A DNA stretch of 56,516 nt from Hyalangium ruber (GTDB lineage Bacteria; Myxococcota; Myxococcia; Myxococcales; Myxococcaceae), in NCBI RefSeq assembly GCF_034259325.1, contig NZ_JAXIVS010000031.1:1-56516 (forward strand), given 5' to 3'. Under the pieces are notes generated by a model that saw only the letters and a list, made by a program, of their open reading frames with translations, searched no databases and was not told the DNA's origin. Made by a program: the position numbers and the translations under genes. Below, in pieces: positions 17,255 to 26,879 of this stretch. Numbering within the stretch: position 1 is the first letter of the stretch; each line of letters starts with the position of its first letter.

Positions 17255-18715
17255 ATGAGACGCCTGTGCCTGCCGTGGCTCCTGCTGGGAGTCCTCCTGC
17301 CCCTGCTGGGCGCCAGCGCCGAGCAGGAGCGCCCTCCACAAGGGGCCCTGGCGCGCATCCAGGCCGAGGGAGTGCTCAAGGTGGCGATCGACGCCACCTA
17401 CCCTCCCATGGAGTACCTGGAGAACGGCCAGCCGGTGGGCTTCGACGTGGACCTGTCGCGGGAGATCGCCCGACGGCTGGGCGTCACGGCGCAGTTCATC
17501 GTCATGGACTGGGACGGCATCCTCGCGGGGCTCACCTCGGGGCGCTACGACATCATCGTCTCGTCGATGAACATCACCCCGGCGCGCCAGCAGCAGGTGG
17601 ACTTCGTGGAGTACGCGCGCATGTCCCAGGTCTTCGTCACCACGCGGGACCGGGCCATCCGGACCGAGCAGGAGCTGGCGGGCCACAGCGTGGCGGTGCA
17701 GACGAACACCACCTCGCAGCGGTGGGTGGAGGCGCTGCGCCAGCGAGGCGTCGCGGTGCGGGAGATCCACGCCTTCCCCGGCGCCACGGAGTGCTTCTCG
17801 GCGGTGAAGTCCGGCCAGGCGGAGGTCGTCGTCATCGATGAGCCGGTGGGCCGCTTCTTCTCGCGGCGGGACGACACCTTCGTCATCACCGGACAGGCGC
17901 TGGATCCAGAGCCCATCGGCATCGCCATCAACAAGCAGGACGCGGAGCTGACCGCGGCCATCGCCCGCGCGCTGGAGGACATCCGGCGCACGGGAGAGTA
18001 CCAGCGGCTGTCCGAGCAGTGGTTCGGCGGCGAGCTGGGCAAGGCTCCGCCCCCGCTGGGCTTCTGGGCGTTCTCGTGGACGGTGGTGGTGCCCCGGGTG
18101 CTGCAGGGGCTCGGGGTGACGCTGCAGCTCACGCTGGCGTCCGGAGGGCTGGGCGTCGCCCTGGGGCTGCTGGTGGCGCTGGCCCGCATCTCCCGGCGCG
18201 CGGTGCTGCGCGGCATCGCACGGGCCTACATCACGCTGTTTCGCGGCACTCCCCTGCTCCTGCAACTGCTGTTCATCTTCTTCGCGCTGCCGCTGATCGT
18301 GGGAGTGCGCCTGGGACCGATGGCCGCGGGACTGGTGGCGCTGTCGCTCAACGCGGCGGCCTACATCGCGGAGATCTTCCGGGCGGCCATCGAGTCGATC
18401 GACAAGGGGCAGATGGAGGCGGCGCGGGCGCTGGGGATGAGCTACGAGCTGGCCATGCGCCGGGTCATCCTCCCGCAGACGTTCCGGCGGCTGATTCCCC
18501 CGCTGGTCAACGAGCTGGCGGCGCTCTCGAAGGACACCTCGCTGGTGATGGTGATTGCCCTGCCGGAGATGCTCTACGAGACGAAGCAGCTCGCGGGCAC
18601 GTACCTGCGCCCGGAGGTGTACGCCTGGGCGGCGGCCGGTTACCTCATCATCGTCGTGGCGCTGTCGACGCTGGCCCGGTGGCTGGAGCGGCGGCTGGAG
18701 GCGCGAGGGGCATGA
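17255..18715 (+). CDS. Amino acid ABC transporter: substrate-binding protein fused to permease
   Basis: 486 residues. Signal peptide (1-22, ending GASAEQ), then a type-II periplasmic binding domain (about 30-265) with the opening [27 protein letters not shown] split by family logic into strand and substrate pocket, and [13 protein letters not shown]. From about 270 a permease domain of five helices follows, with the EAA-type loop [21 protein letters not shown]. Binding-protein/permease fusions of this GlnH-GlnP type serve polar or basic amino acids and are known in several phyla. The ATPase gene overlaps by ATGA. Substrate is not predictable beyond a polar amino acid; membrane location is clear. 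Confidence 0.93.
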   Translation: MRRLCLPWLLLGVLLPLLGASAEQERPPQGALARIQAEGVLKVAIDATYPPMEYLENGQPVGFDVDLSREIARRLGVTAQFIVMDWDGILAGLTSGRYDIIVSSMNITPARQQQVDFVEYARMSQVFVTTRDRAIRTEQELAGHSVAVQTNTTSQRWVEALRQRGVAVREIHAFPGATECFSAVKSGQAEVVVIDEPVGRFFSRRDDTFVITGQALDPEPIGIAINKQDAELTAAIARALEDIRRTGEYQRLSEQWFGGELGKAPPPLGFWAFSWTVVVPRVLQGLGVTLQLTLASGGLGVALGLLVALARISRRAVLRGIARAYITLFRGTPLLLQLLFIFFALPLIVGVRLGPMAAGLVALSLNAAAYIAEIFRAAIESIDKGQMEAARALGMSYELAMRRVILPQTFRRLIPPLVNELAALSKDTSLVMVIALPEMLYETKQLAGTYLRPEVYAWAAAGYLIIVVALSTLARWLERRLEARGA

Positions 18716-19500
18716 GCGGGCCGATCATCCGCGTGGAGGGACTGCGCAAGGCCTTCGGCGAGCGAGAGGTGCTCCGAGGCATCGACCTGGAGGTGGCGAC
18801 CGGCGAGGTGGTCGTCATCATCGGGCCGAGCGGCTGTGGCAAGTCCACGCTGCTGCGCTGCCTCAACGCCCTGGAGACCCCCACCCAGGGGCGCATCTGG
18901 TTCCGGGACGAGCTGCTGGGGCAGCAGGAGAAGAACGGGCGGCTGATTCCTCGGCCCGAGGTCGAGGTGGACCGGCAGCGCACGCGCATTGGCATGGTGT
19001 TCCAGCGCTTCAACCTGTTCCCCCACATGACGGCGCTGGGCAACGTGATGGAGGCGCCCATGCGCGTGAAGGGGCTCTCCCGGGCCCAGGCAGAGGAGCT
19101 TGGGACGAAGCTGCTGGGGCGCGTGGGCCTGGCGGACCGGAAGGACGAGTACCCGGCGCGGCTCTCGGGAGGACAGCAACAGCGGGTGGCGATTGCCCGG
19201 GCGCTGGCCATGGAGCCGGACGTGATGCTGTTCGACGAGGCCACGTCCGCGCTGGACCCGGAGCTGGCGGACGAGGTGCTGCAGGTGATGAAGGACCTGG
19301 CCCGGGAAGGGATGACCATGCTGGTGGTCACCCACGAGATGGCGTTCGCGCGCGAGGTGGCGCAGCGGGTAGTGGTGCTCGACGCGGGCGTCGTCCTGGA
19401 ACAGGGTCCGCCCTCGGTCATCTTCACCCGGCCCTCGCAGCCGCGCACCCGGGAGTTCCTGCGCAAGGTGCTGCACGCGCACCCGGGCGACGAGGCGTAG
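18712..19500 (+). CDS. Amino acid ABC transporter ATP-binding protein (GlnQ-like)
   Basis: 262 residues from the ATG at 18712 overlapping the permease stop. All ABC motifs are intact: Walker [17 protein letters not shown]-loop [12 protein letters not shown], signature [15 protein letters not shown], Walker [15 protein letters not shown] and the switch His in VVTHEMAFA. The sequence is typical of the polar amino acid uptake family. It contains a short insertion ([21 protein letters not shown] region) between the P-loop and Q-loop, seen in some relatives such as EhuA or GlnQ types. It powers import by the fused binding/permease protein just upstream. Confidence 0.95.
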   Translation: MSGPIIRVEGLRKAFGEREVLRGIDLEVATGEVVVIIGPSGCGKSTLLRCLNALETPTQGRIWFRDELLGQQEKNGRLIPRPEVEVDRQRTRIGMVFQRFNLFPHMTALGNVMEAPMRVKGLSRAQAEELGTKLLGRVGLADRKDEYPARLSGGQQQRVAIARALAMEPDVMLFDEATSALDPELADEVLQVMKDLAREGMTMLVVTHEMAFAREVAQRVVVLDAGVVLEQGPPSVIFTRPSQPRTREFLRKVLHAHPGDEA

Positions 19501-19508
19501 AGCGCGGC

Positions 19509-20171
19509 CTACTGGTAGACGAGCTCGTGGTTCCAGGTGCCCACGGGCTGGGCGTGGAGGCGCCAGTACTCATCGGCGATGAGGTCCGGATCGAACTTCG
19601 TGCCGGGCTTGATGAAGCCGGCGATGGTGACGGTGGCCACGTGGATGCCCTGGGGCTCGAGTTCCTTGGCCAGGCTGAGGGCGAGGTTGCGGATGCCGGC
19701 CTTACCGATGGCCAGCGAGGCGAAGAGCGGCATCGGGTCGATGGCCAAGGAGCCGCCGGTCAACAGGATGGTGCCCCGGCGCCGGTGCGTCATCGCGGGA
19801 TAGGCCTGCTGGGCGGCCACGAGCGCCCCGGCGACGTTGACCTTGAAATCCCCGACGAGCTCCTCGAAGCGCTCTTCGATGATGCTGCCAGTCTTGCGCA
19901 AGGCGGCGGCGTTGTAGATGAGGACCTCGGGAGCACCGAGCGCCGTCTCGGCCTTCTCCATCCCATGGATGAGGGAGCCCGGATCCGAGGCATCCGCGGA
20001 GAAGGCACGGGCGTGGATTCCAGCCTCGCGCAGGTCCTTCACATGCTCTTCCAGGGGCTCGACGCGTCGGCCGAGCAGCGCGACGGGGTAGCCCTCCTTG
20101 CCGAAGCGCTTCGCCACGGCGAGCCCGAGGCCAGGACCGGCCCCCACGACGATGCAAGCCCCCTTGTTCAT
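19509..20171 (-). CDS. Short-chain dehydrogenase/reductase-like protein lacking the catalytic Tyr
   Basis: 220 residues from ATG 20171, preceded by GGGAGGG. The Rossmann opening VVGAGPGLGLAVAKRFGKEG and the NNAG-equivalent IYNAAALRKTG are clear, and the active-site region shows TILLTGGSLAI and then SLAIGKAGIRNLALSLAKEL. The Lys of YxxxK is present but the Tyr position is Leu, so classical SDR chemistry is unlikely. NAD(P) binding still looks possible. Similar Tyr-less SDR proteins exist with unknown roles. It is convergent with the ABC transporter operon (8 bp apart). Confidence 0.85.
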   Translation of the reverse strand: MNKGACIVVGAGPGLGLAVAKRFGKEGYPVALLGRRVEPLEEHVKDLREAGIHARAFSADASDPGSLIHGMEKAETALGAPEVLIYNAAALRKTGSIIEERFEELVGDFKVNVAGALVAAQQAYPAMTHRRRGTILLTGGSLAIDPMPLFASLAIGKAGIRNLALSLAKELEPQGIHVATVTIAGFIKPGTKFDPDLIADEYWRLHAQPVGTWNHELVYQ

Positions 20172-20207
20172 GTCCACCCTCCCCTGAAACGTTACCGCGC
20201 ACGGGTC

Positions 20208-20251
20208 GTCAAAAACGCTCGCGCCCCAGGGAAAGAAGTCCCCTGGGGCGC
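20208..20251 (-). terminator. Intrinsic terminator after the M36 protease gene
   Basis: Perfect 11-bp arms GCGCCCCAGGG (20221-20231) and CCCTGGGGCGC (20241-20251) with a nine-base loop. On the minus strand GAGCGTTTTTG follows the hairpin. It separates the protease gene from the SDR-like gene downstream on the same strand. Confidence 0.8.
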
Positions 20252-20278
20252 GGCGCTTCAACTTTCTACTTCAGCTTC

Positions 20279-23200
20279 TTACTTCAGCCACTGACGACGG
20301 CGGCTCAGCAGCGCCATACCGATCATCAGCAGAGGCATCAGCGAGCCGGCAGCGGAGCTGTCCGACGAGCAGCCGCAGCCGCCGCCGTCCTCACCGTCGC
20401 CGTCGCCGTCGCCATCACCGTCGCCGTCGCCATCGCCGTTGCCCGTCGGCTTCACCGTGATGGACACGGTGTCCTCGGCGGACGCGCCGCGGGCGTCGGT
20501 CACCTTCAGCGAGAACGTGAGCACCGTGTTGCTGCTCACGTCCGGCGCGGTGAAGGTGGCGCGCTCGGCGTTGGTGTTCGTCAGCGTCACGTTCGGACCC
20601 GCCGTCTGCGTCCACGCGTACGTCAGCGCGTCGCCGTCCGGATCCGTGCCGCTGCCGCTCAGCGTCACCGTGGCACCCTCCTGCACCTCCTGGTCCGCAC
20701 CCGCGTTGGCCGTGGGCGCCTGGTTGTCCGGAGGCGGCTGGGTCACGTTGCGCACGGTGATGCTCACCGTGTCCTTGTGAGACAGCGCGCCGTCGCTCAC
20801 CGTCAGCTCGAACGTGAGGACCGTGTCGGCCTCCACGCTCGGAGCGGCGAAGCTCGGCTGAGCGGTGTTGCCACCCGTCAGCGTCACCGTCGGACCGGCC
20901 GTCTGCGTCCAGCTGTAGCTCAGCGCATCGCCGTCCTGATCGGACGAACCGGAGCCGTTGAGCGTCACCGTGGCGCCCTCGTCCACCGTCTGGTCAGCGC
21001 CCGCGTTGGCCACCGGCGCGTGGTTCTCGCCCGTGCCCACGTTGCGCACGGTGATGCTCACCGTGTCGGTGCTGCTCAGCGTGCCATCGCTCACCGTGAG
21101 GGAGAACGTCAGCACCGTGTTCGCCGCCACGCTCGGCGCGGTGAACGTCGGCTGGGCGGTGTTGCCACCCATCAGCGTCACCGTCGGACCCGCCGTCTGC
21201 GTCCAGGCGTAGGTGATGGGGTTGCCGTCCGGATCCGAGCCAGAGCCGTTGAGCGTCACCGCGGCCCCCTCGTCCACCGTCTGGTCCGCACCGGCGTTGG
21301 CCACCGGCGCGCGGTTCTCCGGCTGGCTCACGTTACGAACGGTGATGTTCACCGTGTCGACGTGGGTCAGCGTGCCATCGCTCACCGAGAGGCGGAACGT
21401 GAGCACCGTGTTGGCGTCCACGCTCGGCGCGGTGAAGGTCGGCTGAGCCGTGCTGGCACCCGTCAGCAGCACGCTCGGGCCATCCGTCTGCGTCCAGGCG
21501 TAGGTGATGGGGTTGCCATCCGGATCGGACGAAGCGGTGCCATCCAGCGTCACCGCCGAGCCCTCGTCCACCGTGCGGTCGGCGCCGGCGTTGGCCACCG
21601 GCGCGCGGTTCTCGCCCTGGCCCAGGTTGCGAACGGTGATGTTCACCGAGTCCTTGTTGTTCAGCGAGCCATCGGACACCGTCAGCTCGAACGAGAACAC
21701 CGTGTTGGCGTCCACGCTCGGAGCGGTGAAGGTGGGCTGCGCGGTGTTGGCACCATTCAGCGTCACCGTCGGACCGGCCGTCTGAGTCCAGAAGTAGGTC
21801 AGCGCGTTGCCGTCCGGATCCGTCGAGTCGGTGCCGTTGAGCGTCACCGCCGAGCCCTCGTCCACCGTCTGGTCAGGACCGGCGTTGGCCACCGGCGCGC
21901 GGTTCTGGTCCACGTTGGCCACGATGACGGTCACCGTGTCGGTGTTCGTCAGCGTGCCGTCGCTCACCGTCAGGCTGAAGATCAGCGTGGTCGCCGCATC
22001 CACGCTCGGAGCGATGAAGGTGGGCTGAGCGGTGTTGGCGCCGGTCAGCGTCACGGCGGGACCGGCCGCCTGAGTCCACGCGTACGTCAGCGTGGTGCCC
22101 GTGTCCGGATCGCTCGAGCCGGTGCCGTTCAGCGTCACCGTGGTGCGCTCGTTCACCGTCTGGTCCGCACCGGCGTTGGCCACCGGCGGGCGGTTCTGGG
22201 CGACGTTGTTCACGGTGATGGTCACCGTGTCGGTGCTGGTCTGCGCACCGTCGCTCACCGTCAGGCTGAAGGTCAGCGCGGTCGCCGCCGTCACCTCGGG
22301 CGCCGTGAACGTGGGCTGGGCTGTGTTGGCGCCGGTCAGCGTCACGGCAGGACCGGCCGTCTGCGTCCACGCGTACGTCAGCGTGGTGCCCGTGTCCGGA
22401 TCGCTCGAGCCCGTGCCGTTGAGCGTCACCGTGGCACCCTCGTTCACCGTCTGGTCAGGACCGGCATTGGCCACCGGCGCGCGGTTCACGTTGTTCACGG
22501 TGATGGTCACCGTGTCGGAGCTGCTCAGCGTGCCGTCGCTCACCGTCAGGCTGAAGTCCAGCGCGGTCGCCGCATCCACGCTCGGAGCGGTGAACGTGGG
22601 CTGAGCGGTGTTGGCACCGGTCAGCGTCACAGCCGGACCGGCCGTCTGCGTCCACGCGTACGTCAGCGTGGTGCCCGTGTCCGGATCGGACGAGCCAGCG
22701 CCGCTGAGCGTCACCGCGGCCCCCTCGTTGACCGTCTGGTCCGCACCGGCGTTGGCCACCGGCGCGCGGTTCACGTTTCTCACGGTGATGCCGACGATGT
22801 CCGTGCTCGTGAGCTGGCCGTCCGTCACCACGAGGCCGAACACCAGCACGGTGTTCGCCGTCACCTCGGGCGCCGTGAAGGTGGCCGTAGCGGTGTTGGC
22901 ACCGGTCAGCGTCACGGCCGGACCGTCCGTCTGCACCCACTCGTACGTCAGCGTGTCGCCGTCCGGATCGGACGAGCCGGTGCCATCGAGCGTCACCGTG
23001 GTGCGCTCGTCCACCGTCTGGTTCGGACCCGCGTTGGCCACCGGCGCGGTGTTGGCCTCGCACGGATTCTGCTCACCCGCGAGCACCGGGAACGGCGTGT
23101 TGGTGATGCCGTTGAAGACCAGGTTGTCGATGTCCCAGCCAATGCCGGCCGTGTTCACGTCGGCGCCGATGCGGAAGCGGATCTGCACCATCTGGCCCTG

Positions 23201-26200
23201 GTAGGCCGTCCCCAGGTTGACGGTGACGTTCAACCACTCCGGGTAGTTCTCGCTGTAAGCAGCGTAGGCCTCCCGGTTCTCCAGCGGGTTGAGCCCCCCC
23301 TCCTCGAGCGGACCGACATAGCCCTGACCCGCGGCGATCGCGGCGCCAAGGTCCGTCCACGTCTGGCCTCCATCGTTGGACAGCTCGATGACGCCGCCGT
23401 CGAAGAAGTAGACGTTGCCCAGGATGTCGACGCCGTACTCGAAGTCATAGCGGTGGTCGAACGAGAAGCTGAAGTCCCCCGTGGGCGACACATGGAGCAG
23501 CGGCGAGATGAGGTAGATGTCCGACGGCAGCGTGGGGTTGGCGCCGTAGTAGTAGTGGACGTTCGGCTCCTCCTCGTAGCGGAACCACGGCTCGTAGAGC
23601 CCCAGGTCCGGATCGTGGTCCGAGGTCCACGCACCCTCGTAGTTGCTCTCCACGTCGTCGGAGGAAGAGGCCTCCAGCACGTCGTCGGTGTTGACGCGCA
23701 CCGGGAAGGTGTAGGTGCGCGCCCCCGGGATGGCCTGCTCCGCGTCACTGTAGGTCACGGTGATGTTCGGCAGCTGGATGCCCGCGGGGCCATTGAGCTG
23801 CACGGGGATCTCCGCGATGAACGAATCGCCCAGGTCGAGCGGCGGGAAGTTCACCGTGGCACCGTTGGGGAAGCTGAAGCCCGCGCCCGCGGGTGCGCTG
23901 ACGGTCGCGGTGGTCTGGCTCAGCGGTCCGGTGCCCGTGTTCTGGAGCCGCACGAGCACCACGCCGGTCTCGCCGTTGTCCAGCACGCCGTCCTCGTCGC
24001 ACGAGGTATCACCCTCGAACAGCCCGACGCCGGTCAACTCCACGTCCTTACCAGTGACGAAGCCCTCCACCACACCCGCGTGGGTGGTGGAGCCCGCGAA
24101 CGGCGCCTGAGCGCGGAGGCCCGCGCCGCGGCGGGCGAAGGCCGCGTGGCACCGCTGGAAGTCCTCCACATCCACCGCCTGGATCAGCGACAGCAACGCG
24201 TCGCGCGCATCGAGGAAGGTGGGCGCCGGCGGGGTGAGCTGATAGCCGTACGTCACATAGAGCTTCATGCGGAACTGCGCTTCATCGAAGCCGTGCGCGT
24301 TGAGCAGCGACGCGTAGCACTCCCAGAGCATCGAAGCCCACACCTCACCGGAGTTATGCACCTCGGAGTTGGGGCCACCGGAGTCCGGGCTGATGGGCGC
24401 GGTGGTCGGCAGCGCCACGCCGTCCTCGATGTGCTTGAAGGTGAGCGGGTTCTTGGTGAAGTCCGTGGAGTACGGGAAGCGCCGCAGACCATAGAGGTAG
24501 CCGTCGTTGCCGCCACCGCTGGAGGCATAGCCAGCCGCGCCGTACGCGCCCTGCCAGGTGTCGTTGCCAGGAGCCGCCTGGTCCTCCGCGCGCACCATCA
24601 TCAGCAGCGCGTGGAAGTCCGCCCAGCCCTCGCCCATGGAGATACCCTGGTTGTTGCTCAGGCCGGCGCCGTCGTAGACGAGGCGGTTGGAGATGTAGTG
24701 GCCCCACTCGTGCGCCACGATGCCGTTGTCCAGCGTACCGTCGCGGTACACGTCCGGCTCATCGGCGAACATGCGCACCGTCACGCCACTGGGAATGTAC
24801 GGCTTGATGGCGTTGCCATCCTCCTGGTTCACAGAGAGCGTGGGGATGGTGATGGTGGGATCGCTGCCGCCCATGCCCGGGGGAGCGCCCGGCTGGTTGT
24901 TGGCGACCATGACGCCCACGGCGCCGGCGTCCTGCGCGTTCTTCGCCTTGACGACGAAGTCGCAGTTACCGCGGTCGATGACGGCGATCTTCCCGGCGAT
25001 TTCCGCCGCGTTGGAGAAGGGCGCATCGCACCCGTCCGTCGGGGAGACACCGCCCGCGTCCTGCACGAGCGCCAGTTGGGCGGTGACCTCGAACGACAGG
25101 GGCCCGAAGGCCGCCGTGTTCGTGCCGTACTGGCGCGCGATGGGCGCGGGCGCGAGCACGTCGAGGGTGACCTCCACGTTGGGAGTGAACAGGAACATCT
25201 GCATGCGCGGCCGGGCACCGTCGCTCGGCGTGGCCATGCTGGCGTTGTTCAGGCCGCTGAAGTCCTGCGCCTCGGCCCGCAGGCTGTCATTGCCGAGACC
25301 GCCGCGACCGAAGTTGTCGGTCTGCGCGTTGCCCGCCGCCTCGTCGAAGCCGTAGTCGTAGAACCAGTCGTGCAGGAAGTTGGTGATGTAGAAGAGGTTC
25401 GTCACCGCCGCCATCTGCTGGTCGGTGCTGACGTCGGGCTCGAGCGTCACGTCATAGACGCGATCGAAGACGCCCGGCGCGGTGGTGGTGGCGCGGAAGT
25501 CCTGGGCGTCCCGGCCGTCGAGGCCGGAGATGTCCACGTACGCGTCGACGTTGTTACCCACCGTCTCGGTGGCGCCCGCCGGCAACCAGGGGTCCCCCGC
25601 GCTGAACGGCGCGCTCTCGAGGGTGATGAGGCTGGGGGCAATGAAGGGCGCCTGGTACCCATCCGGAATGCCCGTGGGGTGCGGAGTACCCGCGAAACCC
25701 TGCGGACCGTCCTGGGGGATGTAGTTCGGCGCGCCTTCGGCCCACACGCGGTAGGAGAAGGCGTCAGCGACGGTAAGGTTCTTGCGGAAGAGCACCCGCC
25801 CGTCCTGCGCGGAGATGACGTAGGCGTAGTAGTCCGCCTCGGAGCGGTCTGGCAGGCCGGTGTTGAGCTCCAGGTACCAGGCGGGCACCAGCCGGTCATT
25901 CGCCGGGAAGAACACGCGCTTGGCGCGCGCGGGCGTCGCCATCCGCACCGCGTAGGTGGAGGTGAAGGCCGGGGCGATGTCGTAGGAGGTGTAGGGGCCC
26001 TGCGCCTTGCCGGAGACGGTGAGGTTGGAGACCTCGAGCCGCTGGCCGTTGAGATCCTCGAAGGCCCGAGCGATGGCGGAGGGCGCATCCAGGGTGAACT
26101 TGAGCTTTCCGCTCTGGGACTCGGGGTTGGCGTTCGGGTTGAGCTTGCCGGAGACGGCGATGAGCTCGCGGCGCTGGTTCATGAGCACCGTGAACTGCTC

Positions 26201-26614
26201 ACGGAACAGCTCTACGCCATCCAGTTCCTGCTTGAAGGTGACGAGGATGGGGCCCTTGCCGGAGTCCTGGATCTTCGCCGGCAGGATGGAGGCCACGTGC
26301 TCGGGCAGCTTGTACTGGGGCGCGAGCCGACTCAGGTGTACGCGAGCCGCCTGCTCCGGCGACATCCGCTGGAGCGCCGACAGGACGCGCTCATCCATCT
26401 GCCCCTTGTCGCCCCACATGAAGGTGGGCGTGCTCTTGCGCGGATCGATCCGCGAGGGGCGCGCATCCTTCGACTTCAACCGCTCGGGCCCCGCCTTCCG
26501 AGAGGCAGACTCACGCTTGAGGGAGGTGTCGATGTTCGGGAGGTCCTTCGCGATTGCTGGCGACCCCGAAGTCGCCAGCATGAGGCCAGTCATGGCCGAT
26601 AACCATCGCTTCAC
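20279..26614 (-). CDS. Secreted M36 (fungalysin-type) metalloprotease with PA domain, nine PKD-like repeats and MYXO-CTERM tail
   Basis: 2111 residues from the GTG at 26614 (MKRWLSAMTG, with an AGGGG ribosome binding site); an ATG at 26773 would place non-secretory sequence before the signal peptide. Order: signal peptide (1-23), a propeptide of FTP/PepSY type, the M36 catalytic domain interrupted by a protease-associated domain (about 500-600), the zinc site HEWGH near residue 634, a region of jelly-roll or adhesion type, then nine repeats of about 90 residues (about 1190-2058) each opening like APVANAGADQTV, a Gly-Asp run, and a C-terminal sorting signal CGCSSD plus hydrophobic helix plus RRR. 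The zinc motif is intact. It is probably held on or released from the cell surface and digests prey or matrix protein. Confidence 0.93.
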   Translation of the reverse strand: MKRWLSAMTGLMLATSGSPAIAKDLPNIDTSLKRESASRKAGPERLKSKDARPSRIDPRKSTPTFMWGDKGQMDERVLSALQRMSPEQAARVHLSRLAPQYKLPEHVASILPAKIQDSGKGPILVTFKQELDGVELFREQFTVLMNQRRELIAVSGKLNPNANPESQSGKLKFTLDAPSAIARAFEDLNGQRLEVSNLTVSGKAQGPYTSYDIAPAFTSTYAVRMATPARAKRVFFPANDRLVPAWYLELNTGLPDRSEADYYAYVISAQDGRVLFRKNLTVADAFSYRVWAEGAPNYIPQDGPQGFAGTPHPTGIPDGYQAPFIAPSLITLESAPFSAGDPWLPAGATETVGNNVDAYVDISGLDGRDAQDFRATTTAPGVFDRVYDVTLEPDVSTDQQMAAVTNLFYITNFLHDWFYDYGFDEAAGNAQTDNFGRGGLGNDSLRAEAQDFSGLNNASMATPSDGARPRMQMFLFTPNVEVTLDVLAPAPIARQYGTNTAAFGPLSFEVTAQLALVQDAGGVSPTDGCDAPFSNAAEIAGKIAVIDRGNCDFVVKAKNAQDAGAVGVMVANNQPGAPPGMGGSDPTITIPTLSVNQEDGNAIKPYIPSGVTVRMFADEPDVYRDGTLDNGIVAHEWGHYISNRLVYDGAGLSNNQGISMGEGWADFHALLMMVRAEDQAAPGNDTWQGAYGAAGYASSGGGNDGYLYGLRRFPYSTDFTKNPLTFKHIEDGVALPTTAPISPDSGGPNSEVHNSGEVWASMLWECYASLLNAHGFDEAQFRMKLYVTYGYQLTPPAPTFLDARDALLSLIQAVDVEDFQRCHAAFARRGAGLRAQAPFAGSTTHAGVVEGFVTGKDVELTGVGLFEGDTSCDEDGVLDNGETGVVLVRLQNTGTGPLSQTTATVSAPAGAGFSFPNGATVNFPPLDLGDSFIAEIPVQLNGPAGIQLPNITVTYSDAEQAIPGARTYTFPVRVNTDDVLEASSSDDVESNYEGAWTSDHDPDLGLYEPWFRYEEEPNVHYYYGANPTLPSDIYLISPLLHVSPTGDFSFSFDHRYDFEYGVDILGNVYFFDGGVIELSNDGGQTWTDLGAAIAAGQGYVGPLEEGGLNPLENREAYAAYSENYPEWLNVTVNLGTAYQGQMVQIRFRIGADVNTAGIGWDIDNLVFNGITNTPFPVLAGEQNPCEANTAPVANAGPNQTVDERTTVTLDGTGSSDPDGDTLTYEWVQTDGPAVTLTGANTATATFTAPEVTANTVLVFGLVVTDGQLTSTDIVGITVRNVNRAPVANAGADQTVNEGAAVTLSGAGSSDPDTGTTLTYAWTQTAGPAVTLTGANTAQPTFTAPSVDAATALDFSLTVSDGTLSSSDTVTITVNNVNRAPVANAGPDQTVNEGATVTLNGTGSSDPDTGTTLTYAWTQTAGPAVTLTGANTAQPTFTAPEVTAATALTFSLTVSDGAQTSTDTVTITVNNVAQNRPPVANAGADQTVNERTTVTLNGTGSSDPDTGTTLTYAWTQAAGPAVTLTGANTAQPTFIAPSVDAATTLIFSLTVSDGTLTNTDTVTVIVANVDQNRAPVANAGPDQTVDEGSAVTLNGTDSTDPDGNALTYFWTQTAGPTVTLNGANTAQPTFTAPSVDANTVFSFELTVSDGSLNNKDSVNITVRNLGQGENRAPVANAGADRTVDEGSAVTLDGTASSDPDGNPITYAWTQTDGPSVLLTGASTAQPTFTAPSVDANTVLTFRLSVSDGTLTHVDTVNITVRNVSQPENRAPVANAGADQTVDEGAAVTLNGSGSDPDGNPITYAWTQTAGPTVTLMGGNTAQPTFTAPSVAANTVLTFSLTVSDGTLSSTDTVSITVRNVGTGENHAPVANAGADQTVDEGATVTLNGSGSSDQDGDALSYSWTQTAGPTVTLTGGNTAQPSFAAPSVEADTVLTFELTVSDGALSHKDTVSITVRNVTQPPPDNQAPTANAGADQEVQEGATVTLSGSGTDPDGDALTYAWTQTAGPNVTLTNTNAERATFTAPDVSSNTVLTFSLKVTDARGASAEDTVSITVKPTGNGDGDGDGDGDGDGDGEDGGGCGCSSDSSAAGSLMPLLMIGMALLSRRRQWLK
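20394..20441 (-). repeat. Hexanucleotide microsatellite encoding a Gly-Asp run
   Basis: Alternating GGC/GGT-type and GAC/GAT-type codons encode repeated Gly-Asp just before the CGCSS motif of the protease. Such spacers are common before MYXO-CTERM tails and may vary in length by slippage. Confidence 0.7.
20441..23055 (-). repeat. Nine tandem PKD-like coding repeats
   Basis: Nine units of roughly 260-300 bp encode successive modules. Shared elements are APVANAGADQTVDEG, VTLNGTGSSDPDG, TYAWTQTAGP, NTAQPTFTAP and LTFSLTVSDG. Neighbouring units are very similar at the DNA level, which suggests recent duplication or gene conversion. A ninth unit nearest the C-terminus (APTANAGADQEVQEG) and the first are the most divergent. 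Confidence 0.9.
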
Positions 26615-26748
26615 AGTGTGCCCCTTGTACGAGATGAAGACGAAGCACCCTCGTCCCCGATACGTGCACTCCGGCGCTTCGGCCCCCCTGTCGCTTGCGC
26701 GGCGGGGGGGTGGCACTGTACCGGATTGAACGCAAACTTTCCTTCTGT

Positions 26749-26798
26749 CTGAAATACGACCACTCCCACGCATCCGGGGTAGCGCCTCGGTATTTCAG
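26749..26798. promoter_or_regulatory. Inverted repeat pair in the divergent protease/transporter region
   Basis: CTGAAATAC (26749-26757) and its exact reverse complement GTATTTCAG (26790-26798) lie 41 bp centre to centre, close to four helical turns, in the 265-bp gap between the protease start and the transporter start. A TTGACA box begins at 26801. Possible operator pair or loop-forming site. Confidence 0.4.
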
Positions 26799-26833
26799 CC
26801 TTGACAGGTCGGGCCCGCACTCCGGGTTAACAA

Positions 26834-26879
26834 GTGTGAGAGGATGAAACCTCCTGGGTAGGCAGGAGGTCTCTCACAC
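26834..26879 (+). promoter_or_regulatory. Leader hairpin sequestering the ribosome binding site of the BASS-family transporter gene
   Basis: Outer arms GTGTGAGAG (26834-26842) and CTCTCACAC (26871-26879) and inner arms ACCTCCTG (26849-26856) and CAGGAGGT (26863-26870) form a 17-bp stem with a six-base asymmetric bulge and a six-base loop. The inner 3' arm contains the AGGAGG ribosome binding site and the stem ends one base before the GTG start at 26880. This arrangement should block translation unless it is opened. Confidence 0.6.

Noticed and set aside
20441-23055. Regularly repeated DNA considered as a CRISPR array
   Set aside because: The units are about 270-300 bp and in frame, encode PKD-like modules, and have no short palindromic repeats with unique spacers.
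20777-26602. A 1941-codon open frame antisense to the M36 protease gene
   Set aside because: It is a by-product of GC-rich codon bias and the repetitive coding region; it is Arg/Val/Gly/Ala-rich and shows no domain, while the opposite strand has a signal peptide, zinc site and repeats.
26801-26832. Sigma-70 promoter for the BASS gene built on TTGACA
   Set aside because: A -35 box is present at 26801 but no acceptable -10 element lies 16-18 bp downstream; left unannotated.
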